DNA from: Algoriphagus sp. AK58 | GTDB taxonomy: Bacteria; Bacteroidota; Bacteroidia; Cytophagales; Cyclobacteriaceae | DNA length: 64,000 nt | Assembly: GCF_014324365.1 (NCBI RefSeq) | Contig: NZ_QEIG01000008.1 | Location: forward strand, 124,001 to 188,000 | Direction of reading: 5' to 3' | In this document: one piece after another, positions 19,527 through 29,201 of the stretch | Numbering within the stretch: the first letter of the stretch is position 1 | Layout of the letters: each line of letters opens with the position of its first letter | Position numbers and translations under genes: made by a program | The notes under the pieces: model-generated | What the model saw: the letters and a program-made list of their open reading frames with translations, nothing else | Told to the model about the DNA's origin: nothing | Database searches by the model: none

Positions 19527-19958
19527 ATGAAATCCTTTAAGCCGAAAAAGGGTGTTTTGATCCATAGCATCATTCTACTTTTGGTAAGCTTACCCTTTTT
19601 TATTTATCTGATAGATAGCGAAACGATTGAAACCCATCCTATCATACTCTTACCCCTGATTTCACCGCTTATTTTCATCCTTTGGTTTTACCTGGGTACA
19701 AGCTATAAGCTGGAAAGCGATCAGTTATACTACAAAAGTGGATTTATCAAGGGCAGAATCCCAATTTTTGAAATCCGAGAAATCCACAAAGACACAACCC
19801 TCTGGGCCGGACTCAAACCTGCACTTTCCAGCGGAGGCATTATTATCAAACACGGAAAATTTGATGATATCTATATTGCTCCAGAAAATAATGAGGAATT
19901 GATAAGGGATCTGGTAAAAATCAATCCCTCAATCAAGATTTTGGAAAGGGGCAACTAG
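19527..19958 (+). CDS. PH domain-containing membrane protein
   Basis: This 143-residue protein has two N-terminal hydrophobic helices (about 12-30 and 40-56) and a C-terminal soluble part. The pattern YKLESDQLYYKSGFIKGRIPIFEIREI is typical of small bacterial PH-like domains, with a helix at the end (NNEELIRDLVKINP). Function is unknown. Such proteins are small membrane-anchored binding modules. It is preceded by 102 bp of non-coding sequence. Confidence 0.7.
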   Translation: MKSFKPKKGVLIHSIILLLVSLPFFIYLIDSETIETHPIILLPLISPLIFILWFYLGTSYKLESDQLYYKSGFIKGRIPIFEIREIHKDTTLWAGLKPALSSGGIIIKHGKFDDIYIAPENNEELIRDLVKINPSIKILERGN

Positions 19959-20165
19959 TTTTAGCACATTCAGCTTTTAGATCGACATCCAAGAAGTCAA
20001 TTTGCCAAATTCTGAAAAACGAGTAATCATCAATTTCCAGGTTGCAAATTCTTTCGCTAGAAAAAAATTGACCAAGGAGCTTAATCCTTTAATTTCGAAA
20101 TTGAAAATTAAAGCTCGTCCTCACCCAACACCGAGCGTTTCTTCCGACCCATTCCCCCATTTCCC

Positions 20166-21458
20166 ATGCGATTGCTCTTTCTTTCTATCTCGATTTTATT
20201 ACTTGCTGGTTCTGGGTTTTCCCAAACCACCTCATCCGCAAAGGGAGGCAACTATACCCAAGAAGCCAAAAAACTGAAAGATCATCCGGCCATCCAATCC
20301 GCTTTTGAAGAAATCGAACGACTCAATTCTCAAACCATCGAGGAGTTAGTCCTCCTCAATGAAATCCCCGCTCCGCCTTTCGGAGAATCCAAGCGGGGAG
20401 AAAAATACCGAGAACTTCTCCTAAATGCCGGCGGCGTCACCGTTTGGAAAGACTCCATCGGGAATATTCTCGCACTGAGAAAGGGAACAGAAGGCAAACG
20501 AACCATCGCACTCGATGGGCATCTCGACACTGTTTTCCCGGAGGAAACCGATGTGCGTGTCAAGCGAAGAGGGGATACGCTTTTTGCACCCGGAATTGGG
20601 GACAATACTCGTGGGCTCATGGTGGTACTCACCGTCCTGAGAGCTATGGAAAAGGCCAATATCCAAACAAAAGACAATATTTTGTTTGTGGCCTCGGTCG
20701 GTGAAGAAGGCAACGGCGACCTGCGCGGTGTCAAGTACTTGGTGGACCGCGGGGAAGTGGATCTCAATGGATGGATTTCTATCGACGTTTCCGGAGTTGG
20801 ATTAGTCGCCAATCGTGGCACGGGTTCGCTCCGCTACAAAGTAACTGTCTCCGGTCCGGGAGGGCATTCTTGGGGAGACTTTGGCTTGGCCAATCCTCAC
20901 CATGCCTTGGGTCAGATGATACATGCCTTTTCCGATGCAGCCAGCCGATTTACTTCTTCCGCAACATCGAAAACCACCTTTAATGTGGGCAAAATCGGAG
21001 GAGGCACTTCGGTAAATTCCATTCCTTTCGAATCTTGGATGGAAGTGGATATGCGTTCGGAAGAAGATCAAAACCTAAGCAGTATGGATTCGATTTTCAA
21101 AAACTCGATTAAGCAAGCCTTGAAGGAGTACAATGACAACCGAAAAACAGGTCCTGCTTTGACACTTCATCTGGACCAAATAGGCTTTAGGCCTTCAGGA
21201 ATGACACCCGAAGAAAGTTCCCTCGTGCAGCGATCAAAGGCCACTTTGGAAGCCTTTGGTGTAAGTCCTCGATTAGGTATCATGTCGGGAAATGCCAACT
21301 GGCTCATGTATCGGGGAATCCCCGCAGTGACAATCGGTTGGGGAGGCCAAAGTGACAAAGCCCACTCCCTCGATGAGTGGTGGATGGATGATAAGGGCAC
21401 CCTAGCCATCAAGATAGCCTTGCTGACATTGGTAGCGGAGTCTGAGTTGGCGAATTAG
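20166..21458 (+). CDS. Secreted M20-family metallopeptidase
   Basis: The protein has 430 residues and a signal peptide ending near SGFSQ. The M20 zinc ligands are all visible: DGHLDTVFP (first His and catalytic Asp), GIGDNTRG (bridging Asp), GEEGNGD (catalytic Glu and second Glu), a later VSGPGGHSWGD dimerisation-domain motif, and a final GWGGQSDKAHSLDEW with the last His ligand. It would cleave peptides or amide-linked substrates in the periplasm with two zinc ions, resembling the peptidase T or carboxypeptidase group. The downstream thioredoxin-like gene is on the same strand, 127 bp away. Confidence 0.9.
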   Translation: MRLLFLSISILLLAGSGFSQTTSSAKGGNYTQEAKKLKDHPAIQSAFEEIERLNSQTIEELVLLNEIPAPPFGESKRGEKYRELLLNAGGVTVWKDSIGNILALRKGTEGKRTIALDGHLDTVFPEETDVRVKRRGDTLFAPGIGDNTRGLMVVLTVLRAMEKANIQTKDNILFVASVGEEGNGDLRGVKYLVDRGEVDLNGWISIDVSGVGLVANRGTGSLRYKVTVSGPGGHSWGDFGLANPHHALGQMIHAFSDAASRFTSSATSKTTFNVGKIGGGTSVNSIPFESWMEVDMRSEEDQNLSSMDSIFKNSIKQALKEYNDNRKTGPALTLHLDQIGFRPSGMTPEESSLVQRSKATLEAFGVSPRLGIMSGNANWLMYRGIPAVTIGWGGQSDKAHSLDEWWMDDKGTLAIKIALLTLVAESELAN

Positions 21459-21585
21459 AAAAACAAAAAAACAACTACCTATTACTGTGATTAAATGAAA
21501 GACCTAGGACATTTCCAAAAATTCCCTAGGCTACTCCGACTAAAACGCATATCTTAATTTCAAATACGACTTAATCTTTATTTGA

Positions 21586-22260
21586 ATGCGTTTCCTTTTT
21601 ATCTGCTTTTTCCTCATTGCTCAGACTTCTTTCTCCCAAACCAAAGAACTCCGAGCCTATGCTTCTGCGAGTACTGAACTCAGCGGTAAGCTTTTCAACA
21701 CACAAACAGGCAAATTTCTATCCGAAGAAGAAATCCAAAAGCTAAAGGCTGAGACCCCCAACTTCCGATACGAACCCGTCTATGACGTAGCCGGCAAGGT
21801 GGAAAAATACCTATTCAATCCCGCCGACCCTCAAAAAGTCGTTCGCAGAAATCCAGCCCTACAACCCAAAGTAGGCGAACTTTTTCCTGAATTTGTATTT
21901 CAGACCGTGAAGGGAAAGGAAGTTACCCCTGCTTCACTTAAAGGAAAATGGACCCTGCTTTATTTCAAAAATTCCCTTTCAACCCTGCATCAGGCCCAAT
22001 TTGATCAATTGGTTTCAGACCTAAGTGAAGCTTCAAAGGAGGCAGAAATCGAAGCGATTGCCATTTTCAGCTACGATGAGCCAATCGAAACCCTACTCGA
22101 AAATCGCCCCATCGACGGAGTCAAAAACGGAAACGGATTTTTCCATCGTTTTCACCTGACCTCCATGCCCACTGTCTTTTTGATCAATCCTACTGGCCAA
22201 ATCGAAGCCAAGTTTGAGGGAACTGCACCGATTGAGTTTAAGCGATATTTGGAAAAATAA
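21586..22260 (+). CDS. Secreted thioredoxin-fold protein lacking the CxxC motif
   Basis: This 224-residue protein has a signal peptide ending near SFSQ and a C-terminal TlpA/thioredoxin-like domain from about residue 95 (PKVGELFPEFVF, SLKGKWTLLYF). Where active relatives have WCxxC, this one reads KNSLSTLHQ (128-136), so both catalytic cysteines are missing. The cis-proline loop is present as TSMPTVFLIN. It is unlikely to exchange disulphides and may bind or chaperone partners instead. An N-terminal part of about 75 residues has no recognised domain. Confidence 0.75.
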   Translation: MRFLFICFFLIAQTSFSQTKELRAYASASTELSGKLFNTQTGKFLSEEEIQKLKAETPNFRYEPVYDVAGKVEKYLFNPADPQKVVRRNPALQPKVGELFPEFVFQTVKGKEVTPASLKGKWTLLYFKNSLSTLHQAQFDQLVSDLSEASKEAEIEAIAIFSYDEPIETLLENRPIDGVKNGNGFFHRFHLTSMPTVFLINPTGQIEAKFEGTAPIEFKRYLEK

Positions 22261-22428
22261 ATAGACACATTTAAGGGATTGAAGGCTCTACAAGGTGGTT
22301 TTTCAAAAAATCCCACTTCACTTATTTCACTTGCTACTTCGCTTAGAAACTCTAAAAACCAAAACCTTCCGCCCTCTTTATCCGCTTAAATAGCTGGTAA
22401 AAAATCACACAAATAAACTTTACAAGCT

Positions 22429-22848
22429 ATGAATGGAAGTTACAAAGGAGTCATGCTCGGAACCATTGTTTCTTGGATCCTTTTTGGTCTGATCGGTTTT
22501 GGACTATGGGGTTGCCCGACGTACAATGTCTGGCAGCAGGAAATGTCAGGTAGGGCTGAATTTGCCAAGGCCGAGCAAAACCGACGCATTTTGATTGAGG
22601 AAGCCGCTGCCAACCTAGAGGCCGAAAAACTCAATGCCCAAGCAGAAGTGGAACGTGCCAAAGGAGCTGCTGAAGCGATTGCCATCGAAAACGGTGCAAT
22701 CTCAGAAAAGTACATCCAATACCTATGGGTGAGACAGCAGAAAAACCTTTCTGACAAAACGGTCATCTACATCCCTACTGAAGCCAATCTGCCGATTTTA
22801 GAGTCCACTCGTGGCCTACAAATCCCCCAGGGCCCTAGGCCAGAGTAA
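22429..22848 (+). CDS. Membrane protein resembling the C-terminal tail of SPFH/prohibitin proteins
   Basis: This 139-residue protein has one hydrophobic helix (about 8-28). An Ala/Glu-rich coiled coil at about 40-95 contains EAAANLEAEKLNAQAEVERA and AAEAIAIENG. A short C-terminal part ends in VRQQKNLSDKTVIYIPTEAN. That order is like the C-terminal half of HflC/prohibitin-like proteins, whose SPFH domain is missing. It may be an oligomer-forming accessory or a reduced descendant. It is followed by a terminator. Confidence 0.65.
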   Translation: MNGSYKGVMLGTIVSWILFGLIGFGLWGCPTYNVWQQEMSGRAEFAKAEQNRRILIEEAAANLEAEKLNAQAEVERAKGAAEAIAIENGAISEKYIQYLWVRQQKNLSDKTVIYIPTEANLPILESTRGLQIPQGPRPE

Positions 22849-22908
22849 AGTTCCCCCTTTGTAAATCACTGAGATTTAGTTCATTCTCAACATCAAAAGA
22901 AAGAATTA

Positions 22909-22929
22909 AGCGGAGTAAATAGCTCCGCT
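22909..22929 (+). terminator. Rho-independent terminator
   Basis: A seven-base-pair stem (AGCGGAG with CTCCGCT) and a seven-base loop precede nine Ts. It ends the prohibitin-tail-like transcript. Confidence 0.88.
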
Positions 22930-23091
22930 TTTTTTTGTGTGCATTCTCACAAATAGTGAAAAAAGACTGAACAAGCGCAAGCGACGAATACACGTCATGT
23001 AATGTCAATGAATCCAAATCCATTCCTGCCTATCCAATTTTGGTTTTTTGAGCTTAGCCAGTTTGAAACTTGCCATAAATCCTGAAATCGA

Positions 23092-23496
23092 TCATCGAAG
23101 ACCATCTCCCTTTGATTTCATTGATTTCTTGTAATCTCTCAAATTGGTTAGAATGCTCATAATCAGCGCAGCAAAAAAAAGAGAGGCTGTAAGCACATCT
23201 ACCCATCGCTCAGAGACAGAAACTGAGAATAGGGTGGTGATTAGAAAGTGGATATAAGAATTGAAGGGAGTGGGATAGCCCAATTGATCCCTGATTTGCC
23301 AGTGCCAGTCGGTCAGAAAACAATAGCCAAATCCGTAAAAAAAGCCCAAGCCAAACCAAGAAAAAGCGGTCAATCCCAGTGTGATCAAATTCCACTTCCG
23401 CAGAGGCTTGACCATCCACCCAAAAAGGTTGAACAAGATCAAGCCAATATGAAAGACAAAAAAGAAGGTATTGGCAATTTGATAGAAGATTTCCAC
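23092..23496 (-). CDS. DUF2784-family membrane protein
   Basis: This 134-residue protein has four hydrophobic helices and the family-like features FNLFGWMVKPLRKWN, CFLTDWHWQIRDQLGYP and SYIHFL. It belongs to DUF2784, an inner-membrane family of unknown function. It stands alone on the minus strand between two plus-strand transcription units and starts about 105 bp from the start of the large secreted protein at 23602, from which it is divergent. Confidence 0.75.
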   Translation of the reverse strand: MEIFYQIANTFFFVFHIGLILFNLFGWMVKPLRKWNLITLGLTAFSWFGLGFFYGFGYCFLTDWHWQIRDQLGYPTPFNSYIHFLITTLFSVSVSERWVDVLTASLFFAALIMSILTNLRDYKKSMKSKGDGLR

Positions 23497-23601
23497 TTAA
23501 CCAAACTAAGTGATACGGCTCATTTTACCTAGGCCACCTCTGGAAAAGTCATTGTTTTCTAGCTACTTTAAGGAGAGGAAATCTTCCACTATCCATCTCC
23601 C

Positions 23602-26394
23602 ATGAGAAAACTTCATCTTCTCTTTCTCTTCAGTCTTTATTTTATCCCTGACTTCAATTTTGCCCAAGGCACTATCTCCATTGAGGTAGGAAAACCTTTA
23701 AATGGAATAACAACGGTGAAAATTGGAGGAAAGGAATTATCAATGCCAAAACCCACCCCCTTAGTCAGTTACCAAATCAATGAAGAGCATTTTTCAACGG
23801 TTAACCCCTCTACTGCACTGAGTATTTCTTTCGAAAAACTGGCCCGCCCCGATGGTGAACTGGAATTGATTCTCAGCTTCACCAACATTTCCCAAGACAC
23901 CATACAGCTGCACAATGTGCATCCCTTTTCCTCGGATGGCAATGAGGCTTTGATCACAGGAAAAGGCAAACATTCCCTTTCCCGTACCCATCTTTTCCTC
24001 CCTGACAAAACACCTGTCAATGTAATCGTACCAGACAATGCCTGGGATCTCGGTTATGCAGCCATTTCTCTTTCAGAAAAAGATAAGATCGCTGCCCTGA
24101 CTCGTAGGGATAGGGAAAGCATCCAGAACGGTACTCGTCGACGCTTCGAAACCGTACTTTTCCCCGGAGGAAAAGTCAATTATCACTTTTATGCCCTCAG
24201 CTATTCGGGAGATTGGCAAGCGGGTTTGACCCGGATTTTTCAGGAAAAAATGCTCTTTGATCTCAGCGGTTTTGATAATTCTCTCTTCGAACGAGAGGAC
24301 TTGAAGTGGATTCGACACAGCTATGTGATGCACTTGATGTATGCTTGGGATAAGTTTTATTACGATTTGGAAAAGGGGGAATATACCCTGCAATTTTTTT
24401 TGGAGCGAGGAAAAAAACTTTATGGCGGGGATGAGGTGATCAGCATCTGGCCGACCTGGCCAACCTTGGGACTGGATCAGCGCAATCAGTTTGACCTCTT
24501 CCAAGACCTTCCAGGAGGCTTGGAGGCCATGAAAAACCAAGCGCGAATGAGTCGAGACAAAGGGACCCGTTTCTTTGTCTGCTACAATCCTTGGGACGAA
24601 GGCACCAAAAGTAAAAACCACTTCGAAGGCCTGTATGACCTGATTTTGGCGACGGATGCGGACGGGGTGGTCTTGGATACCAAAGCTGAGGCCGGAAGGG
24701 AATTTCAGGACGCCGCCGACCGAGTTAAGCCCGGCGTGATCATGTACAGCGAAGGGATGGCCATCCCGAGAGCCATGCCAACCATCGTCTCCGGACGTGT
24801 GCACAATGCGCTCTATTACCCGCCCATGCTAAACCTGAACAAGCTGATCAAGCCCGAGTTTGCCATCTTCCGAGTGGCTGAACTCTTCAAAGAGAAGATC
24901 CGACGGGAGTTTGCCACGGCCTTCTTCAATGGCTATGGCACCGAGCTCAACATCATGGCTCCCGGCCAACCTGACTGGGTGGAAGAGCAGTATGCTTTCC
25001 TGGGTAAAACCAGCAGAATTCTGAGAGAAAACACCTTCAATTTCACATCCAGAGGATTAACACCCCTAATTTCCACGCGGGTGGACAGCCTTTGGGTAAA
25101 TGAATGGAAAAGAGAAGAAAAGACCCTGTACACCATCTACAGCATTCGACCTCAGGGATTTAAGGGATTACTGTTTGAGGTAGAGCCAAGAGAAGACATG
25201 CACTTTGTAGACCTTTGGCATCACAAACTTCTGACTCCTGAAGAGAAGGAAGGGAAATGGTGGATCGAGGCACAGACAGAGGCTTTTCCCGAATACGAAT
25301 TGGGTACCAACAACGAAGGAGCGGTGGACTGCATTGCACAACTACCCGTAGTTCTGAAGGCGAGCATGGATGGAGATATTTTGCAGCTCCAAACCTCGAG
25401 AACCACAGGTCAGATTCGGATTTGGGCAGGGACCCCAAGCTATTCGAAGGAAGCCTTGGAACTTGCAGCCCAAGATCAACTCGTCAGGATTTCAGATCAT
25501 TTCGGAAGATTTGAGGGAGATTTTGTGATTCAGTATTTGGAAGAGGGAATTTTGGTGGACGAAACCATCGTAAACTTGAAGCCTGGCACGCCGAGAAGGG
25601 TTTCGAAGCTGGAAAAGTCAGTAAGCCCGAAATTGGAAGTCAAAGACATGATCCCTATTCCTGCGGGAGAGTTTCAGCTGAAAACCACGAATGGAGATGC
25701 CTTTATCCCCTATCCCAAACAAGATGAGGGAAAGACACTCCGCTTTGAGGCTTTTTGGATGGACAAGTATCCCGTGACCAATGCACAGTTTGAGGAGTTT
25801 TTGAAAGCCAGCAAGTACATGCCTGCGGATACCGCCAATTTCCTGAAGCATTGGGAAAACGGGAAAATTCCAGCTGGTCAGGAAAAACATCCGGTGGTGT
25901 ACGTCAGCCTGGAAGATGCCCAAGCCTATGCCCGATGGGCAGGAAAAAGACTCCCCACTGAAGCCGAATGGCAATTTGCCGCTCAGGCCGGGCAAACCGG
26001 CAGGGAATGGCCTTGGGAGCAAACCACTCCTGTGACCCGAAGACTGGAACCCGTCACCGAGACCTTGACTTTTGTACATCTAGAGGGAATCGATTCCACC
26101 TTGGTCAATCTGGGAAATGGAAAACTGGATGCTGTCAGCAGCTATCCCAAAGGTGCCAATCCGCTAGGAATCGAGGACTTGGTGGGATCGGTCTGGCAAC
26201 TGACCCAAGACGAGTATATGTCCGGGAGTCATCGCTACATCATCCTGAAGGGAGGTTCCTATTTCAAGCCATCAGGCAGTTGGTGGTATGTGCAGGGCGG
26301 ACCAAGGGAACTAACCCATCGGCAGCAATTACTGAGAGTGAGTCAGGGTTTCGAGCGAAATGCCACGGTGGGTTTTCGGTGTGTGAGGAATTGA
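23602..26394 (+). CDS. Secreted multidomain protein: beta-sandwich, glycosidase-like TIM barrel and a SUMF1-like domain
   Basis: The protein has 930 residues and a signal peptide ending near NFAQ. Residues ~25-225 are rich in beta-strand. Residues ~230-560 look like a TIM-barrel glycosidase, with ISIWPTWPTLGLDQ, RFFVCYNPWDEG, DADGVVLDTKAE (acidic residues at a strand end) and MYSEGMAIPRA. Residues 683-930 are a SUMF1/FGE-type domain, with IPAGEF, DKYPVTNAQFEEF, AYARWAGKRLPTEAEW, GSVWQL, ILKGGSY and GFRCV. FGE enzymes need two active-site cysteines after the GGS motif. Here that stretch has none, so the domain is probably structural or sugar-binding. No sulfatase gene was seen nearby. Confidence 0.75.
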   Translation: MRKLHLLFLFSLYFIPDFNFAQGTISIEVGKPLNGITTVKIGGKELSMPKPTPLVSYQINEEHFSTVNPSTALSISFEKLARPDGELELILSFTNISQDTIQLHNVHPFSSDGNEALITGKGKHSLSRTHLFLPDKTPVNVIVPDNAWDLGYAAISLSEKDKIAALTRRDRESIQNGTRRRFETVLFPGGKVNYHFYALSYSGDWQAGLTRIFQEKMLFDLSGFDNSLFEREDLKWIRHSYVMHLMYAWDKFYYDLEKGEYTLQFFLERGKKLYGGDEVISIWPTWPTLGLDQRNQFDLFQDLPGGLEAMKNQARMSRDKGTRFFVCYNPWDEGTKSKNHFEGLYDLILATDADGVVLDTKAEAGREFQDAADRVKPGVIMYSEGMAIPRAMPTIVSGRVHNALYYPPMLNLNKLIKPEFAIFRVAELFKEKIRREFATAFFNGYGTELNIMAPGQPDWVEEQYAFLGKTSRILRENTFNFTSRGLTPLISTRVDSLWVNEWKREEKTLYTIYSIRPQGFKGLLFEVEPREDMHFVDLWHHKLLTPEEKEGKWWIEAQTEAFPEYELGTNNEGAVDCIAQLPVVLKASMDGDILQLQTSRTTGQIRIWAGTPSYSKEALELAAQDQLVRISDHFGRFEGDFVIQYLEEGILVDETIVNLKPGTPRRVSKLEKSVSPKLEVKDMIPIPAGEFQLKTTNGDAFIPYPKQDEGKTLRFEAFWMDKYPVTNAQFEEFLKASKYMPADTANFLKHWENGKIPAGQEKHPVVYVSLEDAQAYARWAGKRLPTEAEWQFAAQAGQTGREWPWEQTTPVTRRLEPVTETLTFVHLEGIDSTLVNLGNGKLDAVSSYPKGANPLGIEDLVGSVWQLTQDEYMSGSHRYIILKGGSYFKPSGSWWYVQGGPRELTHRQQLLRVSQGFERNATVGFRCVRN

Positions 26395-26500
26395 GGATTT
26401 TCCGAGGCAAAAAATCGTAGCCGCAAAGTCAACAAGACGCAAAATCTAGGATTTTCCTTTTTTGAGCTCTCTTTTTCACTTTGTAACCGCAGTCAAAAAA

Positions 26501-26533
26501 AACCTTCGAGATCCAAAAAAGACCTCGAAGGTT
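26501..26533 (-). terminator. Rho-independent terminator of the S9 peptidase gene
   Basis: A ten-base-pair perfect stem (AACCTTCGAG with CTCGAAGGTT) has a 13-base loop. On the minus strand it is followed by a run of Ts, so it ends the leftward peptidase transcript. Confidence 0.85.
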
Positions 26534-26561
26534 CTCGATAATCACTATTTACTGAGATTGA

Positions 26562-29042
26562 CTACTTATCCTTCGGCTTGTCGCGCTGCATCTCCACCAT
26601 ATCCACAGGAGGAGGAGTATGATCTCCGAGCAAGTGAGCTACAAAGTAATCTCCCATTTTCCAGAAGAAATACTCCGTCATATCGCCATAGCCATGTCGC
26701 TGGCCTGGCAAAATCACGAATTCGAATCGCTTTCCGGCTTTGATCAGAGCATTGGCCATACGAATGGTGCCGGCAGGATGCACGTTGTTGTCTACATCAC
26801 CGGTACTAAGCATGAGGTGGCCTTTGAGATTTTTGGCTAGGTCAGGGTTTTTCTCAATCTGATAGACAAAAGTGGTGTCCCCAGTAGGTGAAACTCGCTC
26901 CTGCACACCATGGTGCTTTTCGGACCACCAGCGGTTGTAGATGTTGTTTTCGTGATTTCCTGCCGAAGAAACCGCCACTTTAAATACATCAGGATACACC
27001 AGCATCGCAGCCGTGGACATAAATCCTCCTCCGGAGTGCCCGTGAATACCGACTTTGTTTCGGTCAATGAACGCATGACGATCGGCCAACTGATCCACAG
27101 CTGCTTTTTTATCCGCCAAACCGTAGTCTCTCAGATCTCCATAGCCATAATTGTGGTACCACTTGGATCGAGCAGGATGTCCTCCTCTATTTCCCAAAGT
27201 CACCACTACGAATCCAAACTGAGCCAAACGATCGGTTCGATCCATTCCACGACCAAAAGACTTGTTGACCGCCTCAGTCTGTGGGCCAGGATACACGTAC
27301 TGGATCAATGGATATTTGCGGGTAGAATCAAAATCGAAAGGCTTATACATCACGCCAAAAAGATCGGTAATACCATCATCTGCTTTAAACTTGAATGGCT
27401 CTGGAAACTTGTACCCTGCCGCAAAAAGCTGGCTCAAATCTGCGGTTTCTAAGTCCATCACTTTCGCACCGTTTCGATCATAAAGTACCGAAGCAGGCAC
27501 GGTATTGACTCGGGAGAAATTGTTGACAAAGAACGAAGCATTGTCGTTGATACTGATTTCATGGTTGAAGTCACCCTTATTGAGCAAGGTTACCGCTCCC
27601 CCATCCAAGCTGACACTGTACAAATGTTCGTAGTAGGGATCTTCTCCTTTTTCACGGCCATTGGCGGTAAAAAACAGTCTTCGGGTTTTGGCATCCACCC
27701 GAGCCGCTCCAGCAGTATGAAAAGGTCCCGAAGTCAATTGACGCTTGAGCGAACCGTCTTTGCCATAGAGGTAAAAATGACCCCAACCGTCACGCTCTGA
27801 CCACCAAATCAGCTCGTTTCCGACGATTTCAAGTTTTTCAAAATCGATGTAGGTATTGCTTCTTTCCTCGATCACCACTTCTTTTTGGCCTGAAGCCAAG
27901 TTCCAACGTACCACATCGACTCGCTTCAAATCTCGGGAGGTAATCGCAAAATAGAACTCCTTCAAATCGCCCAACCAAGTAGCAGGCCTGAAGTCATCGT
28001 CGCGAGTGTTGGTAGGGGGAGTGGTGGACCAAAGCGAAATAGTTTGATCCTTGAATGTAGAGATGGGTAGTTTTTTTAACTCTTTGGAATCAAAGGAATA
28101 ATGAAGCAACTCAGTCTGAGGCTGTTCTTTTTCCCCAGGCATGGCATACTTGTACGTCTCCAATGTAGGGCGTGGATCACGGGTATTATGGATGACCCAA
28201 AGGTCTTTGACCTTGCGCTGATCAGTTCGGGTGAGGATAAACTGCTTGCTGTCTGTACTCCAAAGTACCCCAACTCGCTTGCGGTCATTTTTCTTCTTTT
28301 CTACTTCTTCATTGTCGTCACCCCGATCACCCCAACCATACTCGTAATCCTTTTCTCCGTCGGTGGTGAGCTGGTTTTCCACGATGGTAGAGTCTTTTTC
28401 ATCCTTTACCGCCTTAAGGAAATTGGCTTTATCCATCCAGTAAAGGTTGAAGTTTTTGGTATAAACCACCTTGGAGGAATCCGGAGCGATGTTGGCCCAA
28501 GCTAGTCGCTTTGGGTCTTTTTCGGTTTCGATCTCAGTAAGCTGTTGCGTAGTCAGATTGAATCGGAACGTGTGAACCTTCTTTTCCAAAGAATCCTTGG
28601 CATTTTTATTTTTCGCCTTGATCTCCGCCCAGTCTTTTTTTAGCACATCGGCGGTGCTTTTTACTTTAAATTGAATCGTGTTTTCATCTTCCAACAACTT
28701 GAGATCATCCAACTTTAGATGCTGCCCGTCAAAAGGATCTTTCACTGCCTTGGTGATTTCAGCGGCTAGTTTGTCCCGATCAAACATAGGGGACTTGGTG
28801 CGGCGAACCGGATCGACTACATACCAGTTTTTACCTTCACTGGTTTCATATTCATACCAAAAACGATCCGATTTTTTCATCCAATGTGGATCCACACTGG
28901 TCGAGAAAATCATTTTTTTTAGTTTTTCAGGAGAAAATCGAGCAGCCAGCTCATAATTTCCTTTGTAAGCAGGTTCTTGGGCAAAGGCCGCCAGCGAAGC
29001 GACCGCAAAGCCCAACACGAGTAAGGTTTTCCTCATCATCAT
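26562..29042 (-). CDS. S9 family peptidase (dipeptidyl peptidase IV type)
   Basis: The protein has 826 residues. The signal peptide ends near AFAQ. The N-terminal ~550 residues form a beta-propeller-like region and the C-terminus an alpha/beta hydrolase domain. The catalytic triad is Ser670 in HGHSGGGF, Asp at about 749-751 in STGDVDNN and His783 in GQRHGYGD. This is a prolyl oligopeptidase family (S9B) enzyme that cuts dipeptides, often after proline, from peptide N-termini in the periplasm. Three consecutive Met codons begin the ORF, so the exact start is uncertain by two residues. Confidence 0.92.
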   Translation of the reverse strand: MMMRKTLLVLGFAVASLAAFAQEPAYKGNYELAARFSPEKLKKMIFSTSVDPHWMKKSDRFWYEYETSEGKNWYVVDPVRRTKSPMFDRDKLAAEITKAVKDPFDGQHLKLDDLKLLEDENTIQFKVKSTADVLKKDWAEIKAKNKNAKDSLEKKVHTFRFNLTTQQLTEIETEKDPKRLAWANIAPDSSKVVYTKNFNLYWMDKANFLKAVKDEKDSTIVENQLTTDGEKDYEYGWGDRGDDNEEVEKKKNDRKRVGVLWSTDSKQFILTRTDQRKVKDLWVIHNTRDPRPTLETYKYAMPGEKEQPQTELLHYSFDSKELKKLPISTFKDQTISLWSTTPPTNTRDDDFRPATWLGDLKEFYFAITSRDLKRVDVVRWNLASGQKEVVIEERSNTYIDFEKLEIVGNELIWWSERDGWGHFYLYGKDGSLKRQLTSGPFHTAGAARVDAKTRRLFFTANGREKGEDPYYEHLYSVSLDGGAVTLLNKGDFNHEISINDNASFFVNNFSRVNTVPASVLYDRNGAKVMDLETADLSQLFAAGYKFPEPFKFKADDGITDLFGVMYKPFDFDSTRKYPLIQYVYPGPQTEAVNKSFGRGMDRTDRLAQFGFVVVTLGNRGGHPARSKWYHNYGYGDLRDYGLADKKAAVDQLADRHAFIDRNKVGIHGHSGGGFMSTAAMLVYPDVFKVAVSSAGNHENNIYNRWWSEKHHGVQERVSPTGDTTFVYQIEKNPDLAKNLKGHLMLSTGDVDNNVHPAGTIRMANALIKAGKRFEFVILPGQRHGYGDMTEYFFWKMGDYFVAHLLGDHTPPPVDMVEMQRDKPKDK

Positions 29043-29201
29043 ACCAATTTTTCTTTGGTACGAAACTAAATCATGAAACCCAAGCCTCCAGACCGCTCGA
29101 GTAAAAGTTGAAAGTTAAACTACCTCGAGATTCAGAAAAACCAACTGCTTCCTAATCATAAAGTCTTATTAATCGTAACTTTATAAAAAACCAACACAGA
29201 A

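Noticed and set aside
20002..20277. Open frame of 91 codons before and into the M20 peptidase gene
   Set aside because: It overlaps the peptidase signal peptide in another frame and shows no conserved pattern.
24073..24804. Long antisense open frame of 243 codons inside the barrel-SUMF1 fusion gene
   Set aside because: It is covered by a better supported gene with signal peptide and domains, and has no own start context.
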